A DNA stretch of 64,000 nt, taken from Ricinus communis (lineage: Eukaryota; Streptophyta; Magnoliopsida; Malpighiales; Euphorbiaceae). Position 1 is the stretch's first letter. Each line of letters begins with the position of its first letter. Under the pieces are notes generated by a model that saw only the letters and a program-made list of their open reading frames with translations, was not told where the DNA came from and ran no database searches. Of the stretch, positions 12,660-24,347 are shown piece by piece. The position numbers and the translations under genes are program-made. The DNA lies in assembly GCF_019578655.1 (NCBI RefSeq), contig NC_063262.1, positions 21,273,582 to 21,337,581 on the forward strand, given 5' to 3'.

Positions 12660-13380
12660 GTTGATGCTAATCTCCTCATGAGTGACAATTAAATGAAGAA
12701 ATATAATAAATCTTTTAATATTAGGCCTATTATAGGAAGAAATATAACAATAATTACAGTAAGAATATAACCGTAATGAGAAATCCTATAATAAATGGAT
12801 ATACAATTATATAAGAAACTAAATAAGTAAAAAAGAATATATTAACATCCCCCTTAAAATTGATGCGGGCAAGCCTATCAGCATCAATTTGGTAATAAGA
12901 AACTTCTGTCATTAGCAGGTCAAAGCTTTTGTAAAGATATCGAGAATTTGAAGATCAATAGTAAGACGAGGAAGAGTGATAACACCTCAAGTAAAGACCT
13001 CTCTAATGTAATTGCAGTCCACCTCAATGTCCTTTGTGCCTTCATGATATACTGGATTCGCAGCTATTTGAATGGCACTGGTATTATCACCATGAAGTGG
13101 AGTGGGGTCAATTTGAAGAAATCCAAGCTCGGAAAGAAGACCATGTAACCATACAATCTCAGAACAAGCTGCAAACATGGCTCTATTCTCAACTTCCGTG
13201 GAAGATTTAAAAACACAATCCTACTTCTTACACTTCCAGAAAATCAACACATTTCCAAGAAAAATGCACCAGCCTATTATACAATTCTTAGTATTCGAGA
13301 ATCCAGCCTAATCTACATTAATATACGCAGTCAAATGAAGAGTAGATTGTGTAGAAAAAGTGAGAATCACAATAATATGA
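12660..13380 (-). mobile_element. 3' end of a second copia element (LTR fragment, polypurine tract, RNase H)
   Basis: On the minus strand an RNase H coding segment runs into a purine-rich tract (AAGGGGGATG) and then TGTTAATATATTC. That is the usual polypurine-tract/LTR junction, here at about plus 12848-12862. LTR sequence continues left to at least about 12660. No matching 5' LTR or upstream pol was found, so this is a truncated fragment. Confidence 0.7.
12885..13380 (-). pseudogene. copia RNase H fragment, disrupted
   Basis: On the minus strand this reads the C-terminal RNase H of a copia polyprotein, which degrades the RNA template during reverse transcription. Recognisable pieces in order are YINVD-AG, IIGWCIFLGN, the SSTEVENRAM equivalent of the conserved SSTEAEYRA, CSEIVWLHGLLSELGF, GDNTSAIQIAANPVYHEGTK, DCNYIREVF and DIFTKAL. 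The longest uninterrupted part is 12987-13178. Stops interrupt it, for example where an expected glutamine codon is TAG. It is not a host gene. Confidence 0.85.
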
Positions 13381-14900
13381 TATGGGTCAAATGGTTGAAG
13401 GTGTTGCTATTGGTGTCATGGTTGCTATACTTTTTAATTGTGTTTATGGTGTAAGTTGTAAGATATTTTTGCATTGAGGCTATGAAACTTAGGTTATGCG
13501 ACTGATATATGGTGATTTTGCTTGCTAAATAAGGTTATGCAAGTTATTGATATAGTAAGAATTAAGATTATGCAAAATTGTAAATTTTCTGTAGTTTTTA
13601 GAAATTAATAAATGACAGAATTTTGCTATTTACAATATTTTTTCTCATTTTTCATTGCAATAAACTAAAATATGTATGAGATGGACATTAAAATAAATAT
13701 AGGCTACATAGTAAATTAGAATAATAGTTAAAGGACATTAATCAATCAAAGGTTTTGAATATAAAATAGTTGCATAGTTGAACTGCTATAGCAAAAAAGA
13801 CAAAAGAACTTTTTTTCAATCAACTATACTAAAAGTATATTTATTTCAGCTGTACCAAAAAGACCAAAATATATGTCATTTACCAGCTATACTAAAAAAT
13901 AACCTCATGCAATAAGTGGTACAAAATAGTAATCCCATGTTTCAACTATACCAAGAAGATAAAGAAATCAACATAAAAAACAAAATGGTGCTCTATAAAT
14001 AAAAAAGTGTTAAATTGCCTAAATATTTCTAAATCTTAATTTGCAATTGATTTCCTTGTCATTGTTGGACTCAATCATACATGAGTCCAAGTGCTCTGAA
14101 TTTGCTATAAGCTAGATTGCCTTTATAAGATGTATGAGATGTGATCAAACCAATTTTGATTCTCAACAAAGATAGAATATTTACCTTTATTCAATTTCTC
14201 TATAAATAATTCACCCTGCACCAACAATATACCATTCATATAAAATACATCAAGAATTTCAATTCTGCTATTATAAAAAATGCATTAAATGAGGTATGAA
14301 ATATTTACATTAATAAAACTGGTATCTCTATCAATTCAAATTCCAGTTGGATCCCTTTTTTTTTTTAGGGACTGTTTTGGGATTTGGATTAGCTGTTGGT
14401 GTAGGTTCCTTGGCTTTTGCTTTCTTAGCCCCAATCCTTTGGCCAATAGCACCATTTATGGATTCTAAAAATGAAATTTGCAGACAAATACATACATTTA
14501 CACAAATTGATTTTGGTCAACCACAACACATAATCACTTCTAAAAATTATAAATATTTAACAGCCAAGTAACTAACATGTTCTCTATGTTCTGATAGTGA
14601 AAAAAGAGTTTTTATACTCAGACCATTGAAGGTTGCGTTTGACTTATTTTTGCAATCTGATTTATTATGCCCATATTGTTTGTGTTAGAATAAATATTAT
14701 CATTAATATTGTAATATTTCTTCTTAATTTTATCGATGTTTTTCACTTAAGAATAATTTTTAACTTGTGAATAATTTTTAACTTGTGTTTTAATTTTACA
14801 GGTGCAATTTGATTGTTAGTAATAAAATGAGCTTAAAGATTATAATTGAGAATGATTTAACAACTTATCAAGATTTCAAAAGAAGTTTCAATATTTTGAC
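13381..14900. other. Intergenic DNA, no supported gene
   Basis: No homology was recognised. A hydrophobic open frame on the plus strand (14347-14571) overlaps a basic, lysine/proline-rich frame on the minus strand (about 14350-14470, containing KKAKAKEPTPTANPNPK). The minus frame could be a distant C-terminal piece of the MULE transposase to the right, but I cannot support either as a gene. Confidence 0.4.
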
Positions 14901-15990
14901 AAAAGAACTCTGTTGATAAAGCGTGGGCACACTCTGTCAGCTAGGAGACTTGCAAATTCCAACCTATTTTCTAGTATGAATTTCAGCTTAATTAAGAGAC
15001 AATTATATTTTATTTATTTCTTTATTTTAATAGATGTTATTCTCTTTTTAGAACTCCTATTTTAAGTGGAAAATATGATCTTTACTTTGATTTATGTTTG
15101 GTAAAATCTTTTCAGAGATTTTAGATTATCTTTCTAGGGCTATATATTATAATAAATATTAGGAAATTTGATTATCATTGAATAGACATAAAAAGTTTTT
15201 TTCTTTTCTAGCAGTATTTTTCTCTATTGTGAGGAGCTAAACACTTTTTATTCTAGTTGAAGATTAATGAAGATTTGATTTTACATCTATTATGAGATCT
15301 AATTTACGCTTTATTTATTTTACAGCTCTTATGTATTTGTGTATTCTCTGCAATCTTGAGATGACTATTTTTGTTAATTAAATAATTGGCTGTTGTTTAA
15401 TTATCAACTTAGTATATTGCTAATCAAAATCTCATATCTTTAATTGTATGAATATTTGGATAATTGTGGCAAATAACATAACTGTATATTATGTTATGAG
15501 AATAAACAATCTAATTTAAATGAACTGAGCTTGTGTGTTTGTTAATTAAAATAGGATCGCTCTAGTTTCTAATGTTGTTAATAGATTAAATCGTAAGAGC
15601 TTGTCTAGAGTTGTCTTTTGATTAGAGAAGTAATCAAAGAGCTTATTTTAGTTATCAAGAAATTAAAGAGAGATTACCTATTAGAGCTTGTAATAGCTAT
15701 ATCCAATTCATTCATGAGTAGTAATTTTTATCCTTGCATCGATGATAAATAGTTGAATTAAAATTGAATTAATCCTTCAATCAGAACTTTTATCATTTGA
15801 TTTATCTTTTATTTTATTTTATTATTATTCTTGATTCATTATCAATCATACATTCATAAAATCCCCTCATTTTATATTTTTATTTTTAAGGATTTGAATC
15901 TACCAATCCTTGTGGACACAACCTTGCTCACTACTATATATAATTTATTTTGAATAGTAATTATATATTTTTTTTTTAGATTCAACACCC
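14901..15990 (+). repeat. Possible LTR fragment of a Ty3/gypsy element
   Basis: AT-rich DNA ends in a segment near 15900-15940 (CAATCCTTGTGGACACAACC) that resembles the conserved stretch near the end of Athila/Tat-type LTRs. I found neither a paired LTR nor a clear primer-binding site next to it. The call rests on that one resemblance. Confidence 0.3.
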
Positions 15991-15999
15991 ATTAGCAGG

Positions 16000-17570
16000 T
16001 GTTGAGCTTCATTTGAGTTCTTTTTTTAAATAGTTTTCCACCTTTCTTTGGTTCCTCAGGGTCTTTGATCCTATTCCTCTGAGGTCTGCCTTGTTTCTTT
16101 TTAAATTGAGGAAGGTTTGACTAAGGCGGTTTAGATTTCTTTCATAAAGTAGGTCATTTGACTGGTTGCATCCGATAGGAGTATGCTTTAATGAAGGTCT
16201 CATTCTTATATCAACAATGACATACATCTTCCAAGGATATCTCTCTATGGTATATGACATAGATACCATGAGGACATGGTATGCCAGTGAGATTCCAAGA
16301 TCGATAAGTGCAACTTCTTTTGTCCAAATATATTGTATGTTGATCATTTCCTTCTGTTATCTCAAATCCTGTTGCCCCATTCCATAATGATCTTTCCATG
16401 TTCTTTTCCAATCTTTATATACAACTTGGACTTGTACTTGTTATCCATTTATCTATCCACTCTCTTTTTTTCATAAATCCTCTTCATCATTGCTTTCTAA
16501 ATACATTCAAGCATGTCAATAATGTACAGTTGAATCTTGGTTAGATGCCCTTAATTCTTCAGCATAGTCATGCAATTGAGCATACTGCTCAATGTAATTT
16601 CTTTATAACTTTGTAAGTACTTTTTGCTTCGCCCTCTTGCACATGAAATACCCATATCAAACTTCGGTGCAGACTTTGCTTTCTGTTGCAAATCAATAAT
16701 CTTAACCATAGGTTTATCTATTACAGCCTACTTGAAAAATTATGCAAGAAACTTGCATGTAGTCCTCCTGCTAGTGTAAGCCTTCATGCATCTATGCTTT
16801 GGGTTATATGTCTTCTCTTTAAAATCCCTAGTTTTACTTTTTTTACTTGCAAAACATATCCAAGGACAATTGTTGAAACAACATATAACCCGCCACTCTA
16901 TCTTTAGCATTCTTAACAAAATCTATATCAACACCTCTTGCAATTGAATATTTTGTATAAGCAAAATGAAACTCATTAACATCCTTTAATTTCATTCCAA
17001 CATGAAAAGATGGTACATTAACATTAGGATCATATACCACTTTTTTGACATTTTTCTCTTCACTTTAGAGTTCCCCTCATAATCTGTTTCCTCTTAAAAA
17101 TTGTAATAAGCATCATTGTCTTCATAGCCCACATTCTTACCAACTTCTTCAGTGGCAACCCCATGTCTATTTTCAGTATCATTGTGGATATGTACAGGCT
17201 CAGTTTTTCCCTCTTCTTGTACTACTTCATAATTCTCACCATTAATGGATTTTTGATCTCTAGCTTTTCTCTCATTCACATATGCCCTCTTTTGTTTCCT
17301 AGCAGCAACTAACTCCCTATTATCATCATCAGTATTTGCACCACTCTACATCAATAATAACTTCATCATCTTCTTGCTTAATCCCATACTCACAGTCAAC
17401 TTTAGTCTATTCAATCTCTATTTCTTTCTCTATATCCACACCATTTGTACCATTATCCAAATCAACTTCAATATCAAACTCATTACTCTCATTTATATAT
17501 TCAGTTCCCATGCAGCCTTTTGCTTCAGAATGTCCACCCTTAATTGATTAAAACTCCTTTATTAATTGAA
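16000..17570 (-). pseudogene. MULE (Mutator-like) transposase relic, catalytic core missing
   Basis: Mutator-like transposases cut and paste DNA through an RNase H-fold DDE core. On the minus strand the N-terminal acidic region lies at about 17560-17090. The MuDR DNA-binding segment follows at about 17040-16840 (VGMKLKDVNEFHFAYTKYSI, ending near GVDIDFVKNAKDR). The conserved YIEQYAQLHDYAEELRASNQ lies near 16560-16620. The SWIM zinc finger is at about 16410-16210, with the C..(n)..CPH arrangement in RSCTYRSWNLTGIPCPH. A basic tail containing GRPQRNR is near 16090. Only about 100 bp separate the DYAEELRASN block from the region just before SWIM, where intact relatives have the several-hundred-residue catalytic domain. 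Frameshifts and stops are frequent. It is an inactive relic. Confidence 0.8.
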
Positions 17571-17788
17571 CAACAAAGAGACATTAGGTGCCTCCATTTT
17601 TTTGTTCATTATTCTAGGGTTTTAAGAGTTCAATGTGTAAAGCGTGGATTTTGTTTTGATGAGAGAGATAAACGACCTAGTTTTTTAGCTACTAAAATCC
17701 CACTTATTTCTTTTTCTTTTTGTTATTATTACATGTCGCTTTTAATTTAACTAAATTAAAATTTTTTATTTTTTTTATTCTACTTTAT

Positions 17789-17837
<49 letters not shown>

Positions 17838-19619
17838 ATAAAGTTAATATAGAGCGTATTTAATGGCTGCATATCAAAGGTTTGAACCCGAAACATTAGT
17901 TAAACTAGAATAGACTCTTACCATCTCATCTACGCGCTCTTGATTTTTTTTTTTAATTTTTTTATTCCACTTCACTCACTTAAAAATAGAAAATGGGGAG
18001 CACGCGCGAGACAAACACAAGAAATGGGATCCGTTTGCCAATTTTGGCAAGTTACTGTATCAATAGGCCAGAAAGTTAATTTATATGCTAATTGGACAGC
18101 GCGCACAAGTTTAAGGGGGAAATTGCCATTAAAGCCTGAGTATTTATGTTAGATTCAAAAGGAAAAGTGACGGTGAAATATCAAAATAGCATTAAAATAT
18201 CTTAAATACCCTTACTATTGAACAACAACCATTTCCTCATTCATTTATTCTTCTTCTCCATTTTTTATTAGTACACTTCAATACCATTACTTTTGTTTCA
18301 CTGTAGAAGACTCACTCACCGCCACATCCATTCCTTCGTGATCAACACTTGCACGGCTAATTCTTCAACTCATAATGTCAAATCATATATATATATATAT
18401 TCAAGATTTTATGTTTTTATTTATATCTATTCTTTTTCTTCTTTCAGTTCATAAAATGAGATTAATTTTGATTTTCATGTGTTGGAGTCTTTTAGTTGCA
18501 TTAATCCTCTTTCAATCCATTTCAACTTATTGGGCATCACATATTGTCAACTAAGTGATGTATCTGTTGGTTTGAAGAAAAATGAAGATTTCTTTTTCAC
18601 AAAAGGTTCTTTGAACAGATAACAAACAAGAAATTTATTTTGGTTAAGGAATTGGGATTTCGTTTCATGTCAATGTTGCAATTCTGGAGTGGATTATGAC
18701 AAAGCTATCAAATAATTCATATAATAATCCTCATAGCATATGCTTTTGAGTGTAATCCTTATTAAGCAATTTCTACGAGGTGGGATATGTTAAATAGTGA
18801 ATATAGATAAGTAGTACTAGAGAGACAATAATAGCTTTTAGAGAGATATACTAATTATTATAAATAAAAAAAGAAGAAATTTACGGATAAGGCAATTCTC
18901 TTCTTTCTTAATAATCTGAAAACATATAATGGTGGAATTTGGTGCCATGATGGTGGAGGAAATGCAATGATATGAGAACGCATAAGAAGGTGGTTGATAA
19001 AATAAGTATAGAAAAAATGGAAAAAATAAAAAGAGAAAAACAAAGAAAAACAAAAAACTTATAATGAGACATGGAGAAACGGGACTAATAAGAAATCATG
19101 TATAATTTAGAATTGTGAAGGATAGTATAGTAATTTTATGCATATTTAATGGCAATCTAACTAAGAATTTAATAGAAGGACATTTTGATATAATATTATG
19201 AAATAAGAGGATAAAAACATATCATATTCAAATATTGAGAGGTAAATAATAATAATATAGTAAGGTAAATAGTAATTATTCCAAAAAAGAATAACTCTTA
19301 AGAACATTGTATTTTTTATTTCTTTCTTTATTACAAGTTGTATTTGCTTTTCTTATATGTTTTTTTTTCTTTCTTTATATTATTAAGATACACATATTTT
19401 AAAATAAATTAAAATAAGAAGTTAATTATTTATAACTTAATAAAAAAACATATAAGAAGGATATGTGGAAATATTATTAGCATTTATGTTACACTAATAT
19501 GTGAAAATATTATTAGTACAAGTTATACTAATAGAAAAAAAAAAGTATTAACACAAGAGATTAGTAGCTATATACTTGTGGCATAATTACAAAGAAAATA
19601 AGTCTTTGTGTCTAGTACG
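17571..19619. other. Intergenic DNA with microsatellites
   Basis: No gene is supported. The stretch contains a (TA)n run (about 17791-17840) and a shorter one near 18388-18402. The segment 17870-17940 (containing GGTTTGAACCCGAAAC) looks like common plant repetitive DNA. Poly-A/T-rich stretches around 18840-19050 produce low-complexity open frames that I reject. Confidence 0.5.
17791..17840. repeat. (TA)n microsatellite
   Basis: An alternating TA run with a single TTTA interruption. It is low-complexity sequence prone to length change. Confidence 0.9.
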
Positions 19620-19838
19620 TGGATGGTAATCGGGCATGTATCTCAAGATATCCGACCGATCGAATTTTAGTAGGACGAATACGAGTATTATAAATAAGTT
19701 TTGAACGGATTGAAATTAAATTTTAATACTCGTATTGGGTTCAGATTTAAATATTTGGATATTCGTTATCCGAATCCAATTACTTAAATAGATATGGATA
19801 TAGGATACCTACTATGATCCAACTCTTTGAGACCTATC
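19620..19838. repeat. Possible small non-autonomous DNA transposon
   Basis: A less AT-rich island contains several palindromic words (GATATCC, ATCCGA, TATCCGAAT). Its ends, TGGATGGTAATCGGGCAT and the reverse complement TGGATCATAGTAGGTAT, are loosely inverted. No target duplication was found. It sits just upstream of a gypsy 5' LTR. Confidence 0.35.
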
Positions 19839-20115
19839 GATCTAGAAAAATCAAAGTCACTGAAACTATTGACTATTAGAAAATGATCATCATGTAAAGC
19901 GTAAAATTAAAATTCATATATAGGGAGGGAGAATATAATTTTCTTTTTTCTTTCAAATTTTTAAGGAAAAACATGGAAAGAATGGAGAAGGAACTGAGTA
20001 TTCCACCACTCCACTAAACTACAAATATTACAATAAGTACTTGATAAAATGTAAAAGAAAAGAAAGAAGAAAGACTGTAGAAAGAAACAAATCCAAAGAG
20101 AAGATCATAAGAAGA

Positions 20116-20600
20116 AATAGGAAGTTATTTGAAACTCCCTCCATGACAGTTACTCTTGAAATCTTGACTCTTGGTATGCATATTGACAAAAGAGGCAAAA
20201 AGACGACAGTTGTTCCATTCAAACGGACAGTTTATCCTTTTCAATTTTACTTGATGGAAGTTATAGAAGGAAATAAAAAGAGAAGGTAGAGGACATAAAT
20301 AACATCCAAATAACTCAAACAATTTTAGACAATTTGAAAATAATAATTTTTTCTTTATTTTCTTTATGCAATCAAGCTCTCTTTGTACTTTGAAACTCTA
20401 AAGAATATTATTCCAGCAATTTACATTTACATTTACAATTTTATCTATTTTCATAGAGCATTCAAACAAATTGTCTCTAAAAGGAATTTGAGATCCACAA
20501 TTTATTCTTAAAAAGAAGTTAGAAGTGTAATATCACACAGTTTGTGTACCACATAGTCGTGACATGCCTGCAAATCCAATTCTGAGCCAACATAATTTGG
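20116..20600 (+). repeat. 5' LTR of the outer gypsy element
   Basis: It is defined by resemblance to 30136-30560 and by the primer-binding-like sequence just after it. Its start is approximate because the two copies are strongly diverged. Confidence 0.5.
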
Positions 20601-20627
20601 CACGCCCAGTGAGACATTTGTTCTACA

Positions 20628-21115
20628 ATGGCTCCAAGAACAAAAAATAATAATGGAAAAAAATGAAATGAGTCTTAGCACCAGGGTTGCTGTTGATGAA
20701 GTAGAACGTTAAGCTGAAGCTTTTGTTCCTCATATGATGGAGTAGTTAGAGAAGAACATGGTGCCTCATGGAACATCTGAGCACTATGGCGCTACTACCT
20801 ACTGGAAGAGTCATTAGCGGACCACCTACCGCCAATGTATTTGGAGGTCTAGGTATTAATGTATCTGATTTTTCTTATAATCCCTTGTTAGAATTTTTTA
20901 CACATTCTGAAGAAATTCAGAATATGCATCTTAATATTATGCAAAAAATAAGTGAAAAGTTAACTAATAGTCGACATACTAATCTTAAGAGTGATAATTT
21001 AAATGTTAATGCTATAGAGAAAGAAACTCAAGAGGAAATCAAGGGGCAATCTTCTGTTAACAATGATAAAAATCTTAGGAAAAAAGTGGAAGTTAATAGT
21101 GTGGTTGAACCTTAG
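20628..21115 (+). pseudogene. gypsy gag N-terminal region, disrupted
   Basis: It opens at ATG 20628 with MAPRTKNNN, typical of gypsy gag starts, just after the primer-binding-like site, and is soon broken by stops. An open frame from 20768 to 21115 (115 codons) has a low-complexity polar C-terminus and no recognised domain. It is judged part of gag from position and from the gag core that resumes at 27.4 kb after the nested insertion. Confidence 0.5.
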
Positions 21116-21221
21116 GCCCACCGGGTCGAGAAAAGATGTGTGGCTTTATGAAAAAGGCGACGTTAGGGTGAAAACTACAAATGGCCACAATACTGGAATG
21201 CTATATTTGGTTCATTAGATT

Positions 21222-22933
21222 TGGTTCATTAAAATTGCAAATGAATAATCACAGTAGCAAATCAAATTTTATGCATGACACGTGCATAAGCGATATATGA
21301 CTTTAACTCACAGAATTAGGCGACCTCCTAGCTCTGCTCCGGTGCCTCAGTTGGAGCGAGCCGAACATACAGATCATCTAATCACGAAAAATAATTTATC
21401 AAAACGCTGAAACAATCGATCATTAATCCTAGGTCTAGACTCCTAGGACTGACTGTCTAAGAATCTCGACTCGGGAGAATTCTACCGAAAATCCGGCAGA
21501 ACCTCCCCTACAACACGAACATTACCCCCCGTAAAAACGGGTCCAGGACCTGCCAGAAGATCACTTCCAATATCCAACAATTTAAACAACGGGAGTCGGG
21601 TCCCCAAACTTCACTATCTCCCGACTCCACCACACAGCACAAAACACAAGGCAGTAACCCATGACAATTATTTTTGACTCACAATAACATCAAATACTCA
21701 ATATAAACCATTAGACACAATTAAACCAAGAATTCCAAAATTAACGGGCCAAAGATAATTACCGAGACGCTCGATCGCTCGGTCGACTCGCCTCCGGCCG
21801 CCGGAGTCCGATCGACGATCCGAACACACCATCGGACTCACAACGACGCGCTGATGACGATCCCCACTTTTGATTTTCCGATCTGACACCCGATCATCCG
21901 GAGAGATTTGCGGACGATCTCGACCGTCGATTCGCAAACGAAGCCCGATCGCCACGAAACCGGTGCCATCGCGAAGCTTGAGATGAGGAGAGTCGGGATA
22001 CATCCTCCGATCATCCATCATCCGCCGGAGCTCGCCGAAAAACCGAAAACACGGCCGCCACCACTGCCGAACTCTCTCCTCCGGCCACTAAACCGACGCC
22101 ACGCCGCTAAAAGGAAGCTCTCTCCAAGGGAGGCCGATCACCACCGAGATCGGAAGGCCATTGAAACGGCCAAACGGCCTTCGAAGCGCCACACGCGATT
22201 CCCGCTCATGCTACTCATTGAGCTGGCCATGGCCACACAAGACTCTCAGCTCGCCACCGACGCTCGCAACGTCCCTCTCTCTCTTCCCGACTCTCTCTCT
22301 CTTTCTCTCTCTATTTTCTCTCTCCTCGATTCCATTTCTTTTAATATCGACATTAGGCCCCCGAACTTTTCCTTACTACAATTTGGTCCCTCAACTTCCT
22401 TAATTACTTACAATTTCGTCCCGCAGAATTCCAATTTAACCCCCAAACTTCTTTTTAGCCTTTCAATTAAGCCCCTAACTATTTAATTTGGACCAAATCC
22501 GAATTATTCAAAATACACAATTACAAAAATACCCCTGACCGACATATTTATTTATAAAAATACCAAGCTCACAAATTTCCATTAAAACCCCATAAAAATA
22601 ACATTATACTTTCAATCCTTATTCCAAAATAAATTTCCAATTTAGTCCTAACACATAATTAAATTAAATAATCAATTTCCAACTCAAAATTTAATACTAC
22701 TAATCAATTATAATACCAATTTTCTCAAAATTCTTTTATAAAAACATCCCTTACAATTTCTATCATAATTTTTCAATATATAATTTTATTTATATAAATA
22801 TGCATTTGGGAAAATTTGAATAACCAAAATATAATCATTTCTCAAATAGTTTACTTGAATAAAAATAAAGCTAAAATTAACTTAAATAAAAACTCACTAT
22901 TAAATATATAAAAAAAAAATTCCGAGTGTTACA
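21222..22933 (-). repeat. 3' LTR of the nested gypsy element, outer part missing
   Basis: It matches 25444-27135 closely. It lacks the counterpart of 24348-25443, about 1.1 kb of the U5-side end, so it looks truncated at its left (outer) edge. It contains a (CT)n run near 22272-22322. Open frames here (e.g. 21908-22486) run through GC-rich LTR sequence and are not genes. Confidence 0.8.
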
Positions 22934-24347
22934 TTCTCCCCCCCTTAAAAAAAATTCGACCTCGAATTTTAAAAGAAAAGGGGCTACACTCTAAGACTGA
23001 AACTAATTAGGAACCTCTCATCTCCAACTCGGCTTCTCGAAAACTTTACCTCGGCAGAAATAAACCACAAGACTCATCGACAAAACCCTTAAATAAAACT
23101 AGCCAACCTGAAAATCCGCGATCCTCACTTACTACTCCTCGGAAACCAAATCTTCACTTACATTCACACACTGAGGATCCAACACGAGCAAAGGATCGAA
23201 AATACACTTCCACAGCTCAGACTTACAAACAACTGGATTTAACCTCAGAGAACATTACTAATACTTGGCGGCAAGTCCAACTTACATGCCACCTCACCAA
23301 CCTGTCGACAAAACCAAGGGTTCTCACAACCTTATTTTCTTACCAAACCACATCACTTATGACATACCATCCATCTAGTTTCCATAACTGACACAACTCA
23401 TGCCATCCTGACACAAGATTCCCCCTTGACTAAAATCCAAAAGCGTCCTTTATTATCTAACATGGGGCCTACAGCTCCACAGACTTACTCTCTCAGCAAC
23501 TCAACTCGTCATCCAGAGAATTCTCAAGCTAACACTATTTACTTTGAAAATTTTACTTATTTATTTACTTTATAATCATCACTGATAAAGCTTTATCATC
23601 TTGGAAAAAACACTTTTGTAAAATCATAAAATCTCTAGCCATTTTTCTTTATATAAAATTCTACAATATCGCGCGCCAGGGTGATGATGCCCCCTATCAC
23701 CAAGGGTTGCAATGCACGATGTATGATGCATGTCCTAAAATGAATTTATGCATGCCTAACAGTGAAATGCCATAATGCATTCTTACGGATCAAGGCATAT
23801 TGTATTTCAAAAACACTTGTCCTACTTAGAAAAATAAATAATGTTCGCTTAAGTTTCTCTAGATTTTCGAGCATCCGAAAACACTCCTGCCACCTTTCTT
23901 AAGCTTCTTACAACCACAAAACTCAACCATAATAGCTGACATCCGCTCGACTTCCTAGGCACTACCTTCGGCGCTACTCAAAAAGACGATGCCTGATGCG
24001 ATGACGAGGCAGCTCATGACACGACTGCAACCACGCTCTACACTAAATCTGACTGCGGTGCCCACCATCGAAACCATAATCAAAGCTTCTAAAGGCGGAC
24101 TGCACTAATCACTTGAAGAAACAGCACGAGTCTATCACGCTTCGAATCTTCTTGTCGCTACAAAGCTCATTCTCAGCATAGCACCAAGGACAAGCTTACA
24201 AGAAAGGAAAGACTGACTTTCTAACGGTGAAGGCTGAGACACTGGAGTCAATGAAAACAACAAGACAGACATGATCCTAACTCCGCAGCATTCAAGAAAA
24301 TCTCAACTTAGGTCAAGGAAATCTAAACCTAAGCTCGATACTAACTT
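22934..24347 (-). other. Noncoding interior of the nested gypsy element
   Basis: The polypurine tract lies at about 22934-22950 (TTCTCCCCCCCTT on the plus strand). Next to it is a remnant of the usual gypsy pol end (AATTCGAGGTCGAATTT on the minus strand). No open frame of useful length occurs on either strand up to the primer-binding site. The minus-strand primer-binding site lies at 24333-24344. Confidence 0.7.
24333..24344 (-). other. Primer-binding site, degenerate (initiator tRNA-Met type)
   Basis: The minus-strand sequence TTAGTATCGAGCTTAGGTTT corresponds to the common gypsy TTGGTATCAGAGCTTAGGTTT with one transition and a small deletion. It sits directly inside the LTR start at 24348. 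This position is the main evidence for the full length of the right LTR. Confidence 0.65.

Noticed and set aside
14347..14571. Hydrophobic 74-codon open frame
   Set aside because: No homology, no supporting neighbours, and a competing minus-strand frame; its apparent membrane segment arises from T-rich DNA.
17880..17900. GGTTTGAACCCGAAAC as a possible tRNA T-arm or SINE B box
   Set aside because: No matching A box, acceptor stem or anticodon arm at the right distance; it resembles a short word common in plant repeats.
18838..19053. Phe-rich minus-strand open frames
   Set aside because: Low-complexity translation of A-rich DNA without any recognisable motif.
21698..22486. Open frames of 107 and 192 codons in GC-richer sequence
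   Set aside because: They lie wholly inside the gypsy LTR, recur with frameshifts in the partner LTR (25913-26689), and have no domain or codon bias.
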